The notes beneath the pieces were generated by a model. It was not told the DNA's origin. It worked only from the letters and a program-made list of their open reading frames with translations, and did no database searches. This document shows positions 12,351 to 26,400 of a stretch of DNA of 64,000 bases, in pieces (position 1 is the stretch's first letter; every line of letters begins with the position of its first letter). The stretch is from NCBI GenBank assembly GCA_013398615.1, contig VZSR01000520.1, positions 17,756,640 through 17,820,639 on the forward strand. The letters run 5' to 3'. Source of the stretch: Brachypodius melanocephalos (Eukaryota; Chordata; Aves; Passeriformes; Pycnonotidae). The position numbers and the translations under genes were made by a program.

Positions 12351-15221
12351 GCCGTCATCTCCCATCTCTCTACCACGGCTTTCTCTGCGCCCCCGAGCGG
12401 GACCCCCGCAGGAGCCTGTGCCCCGAGCAGATCTGCCTCGCCCGCCTGGCCACTCGCTCCTTCGCGCCCACCTCCAGCCGCGGCCCCCCGCCCGCTGCAG
12501 CTCTGCTGTGCCCTGGGCGCACCGGGCCACTGCAGCCCCTTTCTCCTCCACCCTCCTTGGTATCCCCCCGTTCGCCTGCTGCTGCATCCTCAGCCCAAGC
12601 TTGAATGCCCCAGCCAGGCTGGAGCCTGTGGGGAAAAAAAGTATTTAATCTCATCGAGAGTCCACTCGGAGAGGCTGAGGCACCGAAGACGCCCGTAACA
12701 CACTGTCTGGAAAAATGAAGAAAACAGGAGGTTACAAGTAGTTTTACTGGGTTGTTTGTACCCATGGCTGTGTTTTTCAGGAACAAGGAAACGTATTTTC
12801 AGCGTGCTACAGTTAAGTTTGACTTTGAGCTGCAGACTGCACTCACTTCCCTGTTTTTTTCAGGCTAGCCTGCCTAGATCATTGATCAAGGCATTAGAAG
12901 AAATGTTCTGTGTAACCAGATAAGTAAAAAAAGGCTTTCTTAGATAACTAAGAAGTCCTAAAGTGATACCTGCTTTAGTCCATCTCTCCTTGCTGCAATT
13001 TAACCATATATAAATCTATGTCATTTAACTCTATCATTCTTGACAGTGAAATCCACACTTTCTATAATGGTACCCCATATATCATGTTTTTTCTTGGATC
13101 TGTTCTAAACACTGTGACACAAAGATTAATTTTATAACTCCCAAAATAACATTCTTATGTTTTTTCTTATTGTGTGAAAAGACTTAAGACACTGACGTAT
13201 GTCCTGCCCAGTTACCTGCAGAGGAAGCTCCGAAAGCCTTTTACCTTTTCACATTGTGTCTCAAACTCCTCAGGGCAGCAATGCCTTGTAAGTACATTTA
13301 ACATCTATTTCTGTTCTGACCAATAATGAGGGGATTTGCATCAAGAGGACACAACTGAAGCACTGCAGGAAATACAGATGTTAGTGGACTGCAGAATTAT
13401 TTACTTGGGAAATAAAAAAGAGAGGGAAACCATGACACTGGTAATTTGTGGCTGAGCTGCACCAAGCATGGTTCATCTCCCCTTCATATGAACATGGCTC
13501 ATGAAAGTTCACATGAACTTTTTTTTTACAAAGCACTTTGACAAAGGACCTAAAAACCAAAGGATGTTTTCAAAATGTGATACTTGCCCAGAAGATATGA
13601 CTGCAAAAAGTAGGTAGGTTCATCAGCTGTCTGTTCACTTTTTAACTCTCTTTTCTACATCCAAGGTTGGGATGGTCAGACAAAAAATGCTAGAAATTCT
13701 GCTTACAGTTTCCTTCAGCTGATAGCATTTGTACTTCCTTTCCACAGAAAATCTCATTGCCTCCAATTTTCATGTTACCCAGTAGCCAGTTTTTAAACCA
13801 GGAGAACAGAATTTTCTTCAATATGGTGTGTAATTTGTCATGAAATAAAGGAGGATTCTCATCAGTTCTAGAATTTCCATTTGCCTCCTTTACTATCTTG
13901 TATCTGTAGCTGAAGTTTTATTTTCTTGCCAGAAGGGGTTACCAGAGCAGGTTAAGGCTGAGCTTGGGATATCTCTTGGATATATCTGCTTAAAGATCTG
14001 TTTGTTTCTTTGGTAACCAATCTCCTCCCTCTGGCTTTCAGAAACCCTAATATTAGCCCGCACCCAGCTGGCAAATCCATTCAAATGGTACTTGAATGAG
14101 GCGTGCTTGGCTAATTCTATCCACCAGATTAAAATACTCTGTCAGGCCAAGGAGTTGTCATACCTGAAAACGGTTCACAATAGAGCACAGGATCAGCAGC
14201 ATTATTTGTAAAGACCCAGATAACCTTTCTGTTTTGAATCACTTCAATGGACAGCTCTTACGGTTCATTTTGCCTTCTGAGTGCTGTTTGGTGGTGTGCT
14301 GAGAGCACAAACATTACTCTGAGAAAATAAACATTTTAGCTTGAATTTAACAAAATCTTCAAATTAAAAAGAAAAGATACAGAGCAAGAAGGTGAATGGG
14401 AGGATGAGGAATGACAATGGAATGATGACTGGGAAGATCAAAGCTTTTAATCTTCCTTTGTTTTGTCTTGACTGATTAATCTTTCATATGAGGATCTACA
14501 AACAGCTTTTAAAGGAAATGAGAAAATTACTTATCGAAGTAGTATAAAGCTTTCTATTTCATTTCTTGTTCAAAGTTTTCAGTTATTACCTTTAAGCAGA
14601 GAGGAACTGAAGAGAAATATCCAAGTGATACCTTTTGTGAGCTTGGATCTTTGAACTTTTTAATTTTAGACATAATTTTTCTATGTTTTTACTATCTGGG
14701 ATAATGGAAACATTAAAGCATGGTTACAGCTGCAGAACCAGTGTATTTAGGCAACTTTATTTATTACAGAACTTTCTTTTTAAGATTGGTGCATTCATTC
14801 CACAGAAAAAATGTTTTTTTAACAAAGAAAATGTTCATCTTTGATGAATTGAATTTGACATGAATTAGTGTCACTGTTTGCCAGCAGGGTGCAGATATAA
14901 TTGTGATAAATCTAAATCTGGCTGATGGCAATCAATAGAAAAGAGAAAAAAAAATTCTGACTCAAGCTGAGGAATCAGCCTAAGATAGAACAAAATGTTT
15001 TCTTTGAAACCATTGCCCTCTGGAGGGGAAATGAAAAATCACCATAGGATCAGGTAAAAATTCCTTTTAATGTCACTATTTAACTAAATTTATGTTTTAT
15101 GAATGGTTCTACAGAGAGGTGGAAAAAAGCAGTGCTGTCGGAAGAGCCACACTGGCCACAGTGCTTATGTCAGTGGGTTGGAGAAGTAATCCCCATCTGT
15201 CTGCCCCATAACTCTCCTCCC

Positions 15222-15252
15222 CTTTATCTCTAAACTCTTTATCTCTAAACTC
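15222..15252 (+). repeat. 15-bp tandem duplication, two copies
   Basis: CTTTATCTCTAAACT is present twice in direct succession (15222-15236 and 15237-15251). Confidence 0.9.
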
Positions 15253-18200
15253 ACCGAGTATCAATTCTACAGCAGATGTACTTTCTCTTCTAACTCCATC
15301 TTGGATCCCTTCCAAACTGGTGTCATCCCTCTTTATTTGCCAAAATATTTTTTTTATGCAATCCCTAAAGCATTCTTGTCTGCCAGATGCCAGACTCTGT
15401 ATTCCATTCTCTTTCTTGACCTTTCTGCTGTTTGGTTGGTTGGTTAGTTCTTTTATTATCTTGATTACCCTTTTCTCCTTGATCTTTTATTCTCGCACAG
15501 CTTTGAGAAATTGTGTACTCCTCTTTTTATCTCTCTACTTTCATGTCTGACATCTATTGAAATAGATTTTTTCCTCCTGTCTCTGAGAACTTCACAGGGA
15601 TTTTTCCCTTGACCTTCAGATATTGATAGTTTATATCTTGGATAATCACATTTAAATGTCACCTGTAACTGAATATGAATGAAAGTGAGCTCCTGCCTGC
15701 TCAGACTTTGTCTATATATTCTCCCTGTGTTGCTGGGGAAATGACAGCATCTCTCAGTGAACTTTCCAGTCTGATTTACAGCACTCTGATATCTCCTGAC
15801 TACAAGTCTGATTATTGTTTTAACTCTAAGTAGACATATGCCCCAGCCATCTGAAAGAATGTAACAGCAGCACTAGTCCACATGTAGGCCTGGTTGCATT
15901 CACTACCTAATGTTTTGAAGAAGAATGCAAAACACAAAAGTCCATAAGCCAAATTCTGCATTACGCAGGGGAAAAAAAATGAATTCTTGGTCTCCATAAC
16001 CCAGCAACAGGAACCCTGAATTTTGAAATTAATACAGGAATCCAGTTTCATTTCAACATTTTCCATTGTTCAGGACAACAAATACCAAGGATTCAAATGC
16101 AGTTATATTTTTCTCCTTAGCATCTAGAACTTTTGTTTATTTCCTATTCATTCTCATTCTGCATTCACTTTCATCTGGGTAGCCAAAACATTTTCCTCTC
16201 TGGTTTCTACAGTCCTCTGCCACTCCTTATAATCCTTCAGATAAAAAAAATTGTACAACTCCAAGTAAGGTCATAATATTTATGAGTAGGTCATAAACCC
16301 AGCAGAAGTTCAGCTGCAGAAAAAGGTTAATCTGCAGAAGAGACGTCTGAAGTCTGGGAGTACTACTCATCTCTCAATGTAGGGTTTAAGCCCAGAAATA
16401 TGAATGGTTCCCAGAAGATGGGTGTCCCAAATGATCGCTGGAAGTGAGGTTCTTAGTGTAACAGTTTGGGGCACTATTTTTAACCCAGAAAAATATTAAC
16501 AGGCAATAAAAATTATCCTTCTTCCACTGTTTTACCCTACTAAGTTGTACTCAAATAAATGATTATCTTATCTGTCTCTTGATATCTGATTGCTGATTCT
16601 TGTTTTTCCTCTGTTTGTGAAGGAATAACAACCTATGAGATAGCTCAGGGATCTGTGAGAAAATAGGGGAAGAACCAACAAGTTTCAACACTTGATACCA
16701 CCCAAGGAAAATACTCAGGTGGTAAATCCTATTGAAATAAGACATTTATGGTTTTTAGAGTCTTCCCGGGTACAATTGTCTTTCCTGAAAGGCAGCATAG
16801 TAGTGGTAATTATGTTAAAGATAAGACCTTCCTATCTGATCATGCTGCAGTGTAAAGCTTGAGCTTTATATATTTATCACCCAAAAGTGTGACACTACTG
16901 TTCACATATTCTATAAACCCGAAAGCAAAAATTGCCTTGGAATATACCGCATGAATACTGCTCTATTTTGCAGTATTTCCTAAAAAGCTTAGTCGAAACC
17001 ATCATGCTTGGTAGCTCTGCTGCTTGCAGGATCTTCAATGACTGTGATTGTCCCAGGGGTAGTTTCTCTTTCGGGAGCTGATAGACGGTATTGGCTCGGT
17101 GAGCCAGCACTGCATACCAGTCTACTGAATCAGCTCAGTATAAGACCGTGTTGGTATGTAACCCAGCAAGCAACCATACGGAGTTATTTTTCTTTGCTCC
17201 AGGCACAGCAATTAAGAGGTATTTTTTACTGCATTTGCAATGCAGGCAATTCGTCCTTCTTCCCACTGTTGTAGTCCGGGAAACACAATACTTTTACGTT
17301 GTTTTTTCTTTGCAGCATTGCCTGAGAGCATTTTAGATGAGATTCCAGTAAACTGAGGCTGAATAGTAGCTCCATTTGCATGGGGCAGCAGTCCTTTGCC
17401 ACACCCTGCCTCTTCAAGACTGTCTGAGTGACAGTTTTAGTCAGCACCGGATATTCTCAATCATCCTGGTTTCTGCAGTTAAAGGACTATATCTACCTGT
17501 TCCGTCAGTCAGTCAGGAGGAACACAATGCTCAAGAGTAGTTATTCTGGTTTTGCTTCGCCAAATTAATGACTTCAGAACAAATATCGTGAGCTCTGTGG
17601 CCACCTTTGTCTCATCTACCACAGCAGAAAGTAAGTCTTGGTAGAAGCATTTCATTAATTCTTCAGTCCTGGCTCATCAGCTTATCTTGGGTTATGGTAT
17701 GCTGGTAATTGGGGTCAAATATATTTATTTAACAATAATTCAGCTCTCAGAATTCGAAAGAGTATATCTCATTATTGTCATTTCTCATGAGAACAATCAC
17801 TCTTTGCTTGGCATCTGATCCCTATATTTTGATGGATTTCAGATTTTTCCTTTGGATAAGATTATTTCTGATGGCCTTGGTGTTTGCATCCAGACAGGTT
17901 GTTTGAATGCAAATAAATGTATTATTGTAGACGGTGTGCAATGCTTCTCCAGACATAGTATTTAGCTTATGAGGGAGGTATTCTTAATTAAATCTTAAAT
18001 TTATTGCATTCTATTAATTGGTATATGCAGCATATCTTGGCATGAAATCACTCATAGCTATTACCTCTGTGTTAGGAAAATTATAGTTTCTGATTAATAT
18101 AAACAGCTTTATTATGTATAAGAATATTTAAATTCTGTATAATGAATTTACCAACAGTGTAAAATTCTCGTCTTCTTCCCTTCTAATGTGTAAGTTTAGT

Positions 18201-20889
18201 GTGAAGACTGATGATAAACATCTGCACCCAGTCTGTGCATTAATGAGTATGAAAATACTGTTACTGATCTGTATTATTGCAGCATTTTAAATTTGTTCTT
18301 GTAGCATGCAGCAACACTTCATAAATTTTGCATCATCCAAGTACTTGAGCAGAAGTACCTTGAGCAGAAAATATGCTGTTACAACCATTTTCTTTGGGAC
18401 CTCCTTGTCAGTAAGTGCTACTTTGCTCTGTTGATAAACAGAATCTAGAATTATTTTTTTTCCCCCATGGAAAATAATGCTGACATTTCCAGTTATACTG
18501 GATGCTATTTCACTCTTCTTCACAGTATGGGTGGTATCTAGAAATTGAATTTGCCACTAGTTTCTTACAGCATTCTGGACTGGAATTGGATTACACATGA
18601 GCTGCCCTCAAAGGGCATTAAGTTAATGTATATTCTCAAGCAACTTTAGATTGGCATTTGTCTCTTCAGATATTGTGAATTATGTATGTCCTCTGTGCTC
18701 ATTTGGAGGAAAGCACAGCGAGTCTTCCATCTCCTCTGCTTTGCTCAGCTTGTGCAGTACTTACACTTCAAAACTCCAGTATGACACTGCACATGCTGTG
18801 AACTACACAGAGGTGTCTCAGTGACAGCAAGGGTGGCAGCAATTTAGTGTGCTCAGATGTGAAATGATCCATAAGGCAGCATGTTCTGTCAAAAATTCTT
18901 TGTAGTATTCCAGTAGGATAGCAATGTTTGTAGCATCTAGATAATAATACGAGTAACAGCAACCAAATCTTGATATAATTGTTCTCATTAGTATATTGAA
19001 TTTTCAAGAGATGCCTGTCTGTCCTCAGTCTGCAAATGAAGAAACTGAGGAAGAAAAGGAAAAATTATTTGCCCACAATTATGGAAGTTCAGTGACAGAA
19101 ATAGAACCTGTGTTACAAGGATTATGTGCCCACTATATGATATTTCTCTCTATCACTTTTCCCCCTGCAATGTTCTGAAAGTTGGTTGAATGAGAAGCAT
19201 AAAAGTGTAAGCCACAGTCAGGTTAATTCAAATGTCTATTTCTCTGTGTTCTGCTGCAATCTACAACTCCTCTCTCTCAATATTGGTTTCAGTCACTAAA
19301 CAAATGTAGATTCCAAAAGAATGGTTTTGCAAAAGAACCAAAATTATTGCTTGTGCTAGTTGTGAACTAATACAGAGGAATACACAGTTTGTACTTCAGG
19401 AATACTTAATTGTACTATAGTAAGAGGTTATGAATGGAATTGAAGTCTGCAGTGGAATTTTTTCTTCCATGTGTACATTTTTTCCTTTGTTCCAACTGCA
19501 TCTGATATCCAGGATGCTTTGCTTTATTCTTTTATTTTCTTACTAGAAACTTTCATCTGGATATTACTTTAAGCAGTCTGCTTGACTTACTGCCACTCTT
19601 GTGAAAAGAAACACAGTAACCATCAGAAATCAGCACAATAAGGCAGAAATTGAAAGATAAAAACAAGTACAAGGAATCAAAAGAGAGAAAAGGACAGATA
19701 AGATGAGCACAGACCAAGAATCACAAAGGAATAAAGATTGACCAGCAGGAACTGAGCTCCCTGTTGGGGAAGTTTACTAGAATTCATGCTCTGTATTCCA
19801 AACTCTGGCCTTTCCCCAGTCTCTCCTATTCTCCTTCAGTCACTCCTACAAGCTATCTCACCTACTCAACTCATAGCAGAAATCACTGTTAATCTTTGCA
19901 GAACACCTGAGAGGTGTGAAAACCCTCTGCACGACTGGTATGAGTTGTTCTGATATTGTCATACTTCTCAGCTGCCTAGGGCTATGTGAAGATCATTATT
20001 TATTCTTTACTGAAAGCTGATCAGCAGGTTGAGAAGACAACAGAGTCTGCAGCTCTAAGAAACCCAGGAAGAAGACACCCTGGCTTTACCTATATGTGGC
20101 AAACTTGGGAATTGATAGTGGAATGCAGACTGAGAGGTAACATGGTAAGAAATTTAAGGAAAAGAAGACACAATTGCGCAGGAGGAGAATTGTATCTTTG
20201 GAGGAAGGTACTATTTATAAAGAGAAAGAGGAACAGAGGAGAGTTGAATAATTGTGAGAAGTGAGGAAAATAGCTGTCTAGAACTAGACAAAATGAACAG
20301 GAAAACTGATCAGAGGAAAAGCTGAAAAACTGTGAGCATCTTTGGAGAAGGATCAGTTAGACAAAGAAGCAAAGACAGTAACAGATAACAATTGGAATAC
20401 AATACATCAGCTATTTTTCCTTCCCTATAGAAAATATAGTGAAAAATATCACTGTAAAATTAGTATCTAAAATTGTTTATACAGGACAGAAAATGGGGAC
20501 AAAACTCTTGAGAAGTGATTGAAATAAACAGGTAAGTCCCCTTCCCTCAATGCAGCAAACCAAATGCTGTATTTGTCAAGACAGGATTTTTTTGTCTGAA
20601 TGATTGTGTGGTATGTGTGTAGTAGGAAAATATATTAAGCACTTCTATCCTGATTGCTTTATTACTTCTCATATGACAGCCTTTACAAAAAAATCACAAG
20701 AAATACAGTATTGTAGCACCAAGTACTAGTGAGAAATAATTTAGGTGTTTGGCACTATATGTGTGTTACAGATTGTTTTAAAATGCAGGAAATTAATTTG
20801 AAATGAGAGTATAATTAATCTAGTGTATATATTTGTTACTGTTGATTAAGTAATACATTATGATTTGTCTCCATTTCATGTGGAAATAA

Positions 20890-20915
20890 GAAATAAGTTC
20901 TTGAAATAAGTTCTT
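20890..20915 (+). repeat. 13-bp tandem duplication, two copies
   Basis: GAAATAAGTTCTT occurs twice in direct succession with no mismatch. Confidence 0.9.
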
Positions 20916-21241
20916 GACTATGTACTAATATATCTCCTTGTAGTCCATTGCTCTTTGCATTACCCCCATTTCTGAACGAATGGCTGTTAAGAAAGGAGGT
21001 AAGTGAAAAAGAACATAACGATGGAAAATTAAAAATTATTCGTGTACCAAAGTGTATGTAGAGAGAGAAGCAACAAGATCTTCACACAGATAGATGTGTG
21101 GATGAAAAGATGTGAGCAAAATTAAGAAAACAGTTAAATGAGAACACATCATCAACTGAAGTACTTTTCCTCCAGGTCATGCAGATCACTTTTGGATGAC
21201 CAGCTGGTGATTAGGTCAATGAGCTGCATGAAGGCCACTGT

Positions 21242-21366
21242 CCAGCTATAAGGAGGACCACACAGCAACAGCATGTGCACAAAAAAGGAGGCTGATTGAA
21301 AAAGAGCTTGTTCAAACTTCCGTGACTTAGCAAAATGGAGAGGTGTGTGAAGGAGGATCATTAAAG
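21242..21366 (+). repeat. Dispersed direct repeat, copy A
   Basis: A 125-bp stretch from CCAGCTATAAGGAGG to GATCATTAAAG. A second copy lies in the same orientation at 23329-23448, at roughly 80-85 percent identity by eye. The longest perfect block, GACTTAGCAAAATGGAGA, is shared. The minus strand of this copy is open (21152-21361), but that of the other copy has stops. The family is not recognised. Confidence 0.85.
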
Positions 21367-23328
21367 CTTTTGTTCAAGAGACTGATTCAGTCCCATGCCA
21401 AATGATGAGCTTAGATGTAAATTAAGGGGCATCAGTAAGCTAATTGGCTTCTGTTTCTGTAATTGCTTGGCAGGCATAGATAACAGTGTTTAATCACTGA
21501 CAAGAAATGGAGAAATATAAACAAGGGAACTGTGGACATTAATGAAGGCTTTCTTTAGGTGCCTACTTGTTCCAGATGGATATTCTGTAGAGATTTGTGC
21601 AGAAATGCAGGATGTCAGAAAGGGTGCTAATGCCAATCCTAACAGGACTTCGTGGAGAGTGCTTCAAAACAGGTCCATGTTCTGCTTGAAATGTGTCTGG
21701 CCCTCATGCTTGAGGACACTGTAGACATGCTATCTGGAGATAAATTCAAGCTCAAGGGGTTTTGGAAAGCCTTACATCACACTGGAAGAGGAGGTATGGA
21801 CCAACATTATCTCTTTGAACATAGGTCTGCAGCTTCCTCAACCTTTCCACCTTCCTGTATCTTATCTGTTTTGCAGTGGAGTTGCAATGGCTGCCGTCTG
21901 CCAAACAAGCCAAACAGCAAAGGCCTTTCTAGAAGAAACCTGCCACTGAACCCTGAAAGGTGAGATGCAATCACAGCAGGGAAGGAGCACAGGGTATCTT
22001 CTAATAATACGGCCAAACAAGTGCTGATCTTTTGGCAATGAGGACATAGGAAAATTCGTTCTAGAGAACTCACAACTCATGAGGTTTCAGCTTCTCTTAT
22101 CTGTTATTAAATTAGGAATAGCAATAGGGAAGTGAATAAATATCAGAAAAACTGTCATACCTCAAGTCTGATTTTTTTCCCACTTTTTTGCTTCATTGTA
22201 TTTGACCTAAAAAGAGCAGGAAAAAGGATTATGCTGTTGCCAACAAACTCAGGAATAAGCCTTACCCTAGTAATGTCACAATGTACCAGGATCAGTATGA
22301 AATAGGTGCTATTTTAATCTCTTTTCTGTGTGCAGTAGAAATATATATTGGTAAATGATGTAGTAAGTCTTGTTTTCAGGTGCAGGCACACTTGAGATAT
22401 TTGAATGTTATGGACTGCACTTACATATGACACATTTGAACATGGCACTCATCTGAGCACATCACTTGATGTGTAGATGTAGCTTGAGAAGTGATAGTGG
22501 TGCAGCCTTGTTCTTTGCTGTCGTGCAGATGCTCATGTAAGAGACAGTTTTCATTTCCTTCTGCCATCTAAGTTTTGCTTGCCTAGTTTGTACAACACCA
22601 TCGACAAAAAATCTGCTCCTTTTCTGCACAAGCCAGGGTGCATATGGCAGTGCAGGAGATACAGAAAAGACAGATTTCTGGTGCCAGGACATACTGCTGA
22701 TTTTGGGCAGAAAGGAACGTTGAGTCTGCCTTCACACTATATGATTCATTCACATACTGGGGGTCTAAATTGAAGCTGTGTGCAGATCCTTCAGCATTCA
22801 AGGATACCACTGGCACTTCACTCACTGAATATTCATGCACTTTTGCTTGACTGCCCATCTTCGTGAACCCAAAGGGTTATTGGTGAAATGGTCTTTCAAA
22901 AGCTCTGAACATCTATCTGAGAAACCAAAGTCTGGAAACTACAACCTGTATTCTACCTTCTATTCTAACCTTGCAAATGTTTTGCAATAACATATTTCCT
23001 GAAGACAAAGATATGACACATTTTACTTTTCAAAGTAAGCAGCAGAAACTAAATATATTAGATTCATTTTCCAAACATACATACCTGATTTTCATGTTTT
23101 CTGTGCTTTTGCTCTTCTGTTTTTGCTCCTATTTGGAAACTGAGATAAGATCTTTGCTCTCTGCCCATCTAGATTTTGACCCTGGTTCCTACTAAAATCT
23201 TTCTGTCTTTCTTTCAAATAGCTGAGGTAGGGATATCTATAAGTCTCCCATGGCCAAAAAGATTTCTGTCTAAACAGGAAGAGAACAGGGAGGATGTAAT
23301 AATACAAAAGAAAATCCAAACTTAAACC
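21367..23328. other. Intergenic segment between the two direct-repeat copies
   Basis: About 2.0 kb with overlapping open frames on both strands (21652-21963 plus; 21807-22073, 21862-22080 and 22583-22858 minus). I found no retroviral or transposase motifs. If the flanking repeats were parts of long terminal repeats this would be an internal region, but nothing in it supports that. Confidence 0.5.
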
Positions 23329-23448
23329 CCAGCTATAAGAAGACCACATAGTGATAGCATGTGAGCAAAAAAGGAGGTTGAACAAGAGGTCATTCAAACT
23401 TTCATGACTTAGCAAAATGGAGAAGTGTGTGAAAGAAGATCATTAAAG
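23329..23448 (+). repeat. Dispersed direct repeat, copy B
   Basis: Partner of 21242-21366 with a small gap (about 4-5 bp net) and scattered mostly transition differences. Similarity stops abruptly at CCAGCTATAAG on the left and ATTAAAG on the right. The sequence between the two copies is not otherwise duplicated as far as I can see. Confidence 0.85.
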
Positions 23449-26400
23449 AAGAAAAGTCAATAGTGAGTAACAGCCAACACTCCAAGCTCTGCTGGAAGTA
23501 TGACTGGAAAAAATAAGACATCTATTCTGTAAAGAAAAATAGAGATTCTAGTTCTGGATCTTGACTTTATTATATTGACTCACTAGTGACAATGACTGTA
23601 CAGCAGGAGCTGACATTCATGTCATGTAAAGTATCTAGTCTTTGACAACAGAAGAATGGTGGCTCTGAGGGTATAGTTGAAGCAGGAAAGTATCAGCTAA
23701 GAAATGTTATTACTCCCTTACTTACTTTCTCACATTCTCTGCATTCTTCTCTCTACAATGCCTTTATTGTAGAGTATTGTGTAGTATTGTAATACTGTCT
23801 TATTTCCTGAGAGTCCTCTATTCCCAGTCTTGCTACCAGCTTTCAGCTTCCATATATTTAGAAATATTAGAAATATATAATATAATTATATATTAGAAAA
23901 AAAAAGGTTTATTAAGTGTTAGTAGTAATTTTCTATCTATATGAATGTGGGTAGCATTGGCCTGAAGTGATTACTGGAGTGGAGCCAAAAGGTGTGTTTT
24001 AAATTTGTTTCTCCTAACTTTATGGTGTTAGTGCTGAGACAAGGAACCAGTGCAAATATGAGCTCTGTAGAGGCCCAGAGAAGCTGGCTTTCATCTCAAG
24101 GTCACAAGGTCTGTTAATAAAGTCACCCTTAAAAGAAGAAAAACAGTCTATGGGAATACATTAATATTTCTTAGAAATATTTCATATTTCAAAGAAATAT
24201 TTAACGCTTCTTGGTGTTAACTCACCTGGTAAGTTCTACATATTTCATGTGGGATCACTGCTGTGAGAGTTTCCAGAAGTTTGTCATACTTTCCTATGGG
24301 AACATGGGCATGCTGTCAGCATCACGTTAGGGATTGGTGAACAGGGATTGACAGCACAGAGATCAGTGATCACACAGTTGGGTCAGCTGTGGGCAAATGG
24401 GTTCTGCTTTTTCATTAACCTGAACAAAAAAATAAAAGCTCCATCAGTGCTGACGTTTGCCATAAGATCTATCAGAGAATACACTACCAATAGATTTCGT
24501 AGTGTTCTGGCTTGGTGGCCCTAGACCTTATCTGCTGGGTTGGCAAGGAGAGAAGAGAAGGTGGAATAATGAAACAGGAATATGTATAAATGAAAAGAAG
24601 GGAAAGAAGTTGAATAAGGATAAAGGATGATTGGAATTCACTCTTTGTGTGTAATTGAAAACATTAGATATCTGATTGCTGTGGTCAGAAATCTCTTGAG
24701 TACTATTATCATTAAGTTCTCCTAATGTAAACATGATGGAAGAGACACTGTTCTGATGATTCACTGTCTTTGTAGCAGTACTCTGATGTTAATGGAACTT
24801 GGTTTTGAATCAGGATCCTGCTAAGTGCTGTACTAAAACAGACTGGAAAAATATCCCAGGTAAATTATGTGTAAGATATGAAATTACAGAAGGAGAAAAA
24901 TGAGAAAATACAGGAAGGTAAGAATAAGTTGATAAGTATAATCACATGATTAAGTCGATAATGAAATCATATGTTATTTACCATTGGCAGAACTTAGTTT
25001 TGACAGGCATCAGAGAAAAAGTGTGTCCTAAGAAGGAATTTGAGGGAGGACAGTGCATTAAATTTGTGGATGTCTAGTAGAATCTCCTCCAAAATGTGAG
25101 ACACAGTATGTTAGAAAGATCAAAGGCTACTTTTAAATTCTATTTTAGTGTAAATGAATGAGTGATGGAGCTGTTTTCTTGGGTTGATTGGTTAGGGCAA
25201 CTGCCTTCTTTGAAGTAAATTAGGTCTGATAAATAAAGCAGGGATAAATCATAAAGTACCCTGAAAAAGGAGACTCACAGCTCATTAACATTCTGCATGT
25301 GTATCAACAATGCAAGATGGAATCAATCAAGGTAAGACCAAAGGATGTTATAATTAGCACAAAGGGAGGTAGTGAAATTCTGTGAAAAACACTGTTGAGA
25401 TACAGCATGTAGACAGAATTCACATATTTTAGACACTCTGTGAATGCAGAATTGTAAGAGTGAAGGCTGTTTCCAGAGTCCTTGCAGGGCTTTGGCCAGT
25501 GCTGGGTGACAGGCAGGGAGGGTGGTTACACTGCCTGCAAGGGTAGGAGAATCTGCAAGTGATGAGAGATTGCCCAGGAAGGGTTGGCTTTCATTTTGAC
25601 TAGGTTGAACTACCATTGGTGTCTAACAACCTTAATGAGGTAGCACAGAACCATATTTTTTTTCATCTACAACAGTTCTAGCTGCTGCTACAGGAAGGAG
25701 TAGGACCTCACAAAGGAAAATGAAAACATAAATCTTTGTCTTTCTCTAATCTGCAGCATTGCTGTTGCTGGGTTTCTGAATTATTGCCTTTAAAATGTGA
25801 GCAGAGTGAGTCTATAGGAGAAGGCTACATACATATTATGTATGTAATTAATAAAGAACAATAATAGTGAGGATAAATGAATGAGGAGTACCTGTGGAGC
25901 TGAGGGAGAAAAAGAAAAATTGTAATAATTGCAAGTAATTTTATCTTCAGCAGGCTAAATGCTTTCATTTAAATGACTTTTTACCTGGACAAACTTGCTT
26001 TTGAAGATGGGAGTAGAGGTAAAAAGAACATACTCTTCTTGGCTAAGAAACCTCTGAATGTCATACAATTATGGGCATCTGACTTGAATTGACGTTCTTA
26101 GAATCAAACTTGCTATTCATTTTGCCTATCAATAAAATTAAAATAAATTTACAAGGTAAATGTAATACAGTTAAAAAGGCTTATATATTAACTCCCACTG
26201 ATGCTTATGAAAAGAAACAAACAGAATCTCTCCTGATAGGCTTTATTATACTATGAAAGGCCTCTCTCCACATAACACACGTTTTTAGGAACACACAATC
26301 TTAAGTGCAAAAGGGAACTTTGTAAGGCTTTCTAACAACTCTCAGCTTCTCTTTTACTATTTATTTAAGGAAAAAGGGCCCGTGAATCTACAAACGCTAT

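Larger units (their letters stand above)
11420..12600. promoter_or_regulatory. CpG-island promoter, probably PALS1 (MPP5)
   Basis: The sequence changes sharply from AT-rich to GC-rich with dense CpG, most strongly at about 11490-12110, and returns to AT-rich after 12600. It holds overlapping GC boxes (11996-12010), another GC box (11561-11570), an NRF1-like GCGCAGGCGC (12011-12020) and a CACGTG E-box (12129-12134). There is no clear TATA box. In mammals the gene downstream of GPHN on the same strand is PALS1/MPP5, whose promoter would then lie here and fire leftward. That identity is inference from synteny, since no PALS1 coding exon is present. The long open frames through the island (up to 386 codons, several overlapping on both strands) are explained by the scarcity of stop codons in GC-rich DNA. 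Bidirectional transcription is possible. Confidence 0.8.
12601..21241. other. Intergenic, no gene recognised
   Basis: AT-rich sequence right of the CpG island. Open frames are short and on conflicting strands. It contains the two small tandem duplications at 15222 and 20890. A slightly more GC-rich patch at 17000-17450 has overlapping frames on both strands, but none reads as a known protein. Confidence 0.7.

Noticed and set aside
11268..12786. Long overlapping open frames of 138-386 codons on both strands across the CpG island
   Set aside because: They overlap on opposite strands and in several frames, are dominated by Arg, Pro, Ala and Gly, and match no protein. GC-rich DNA simply lacks stop codons.
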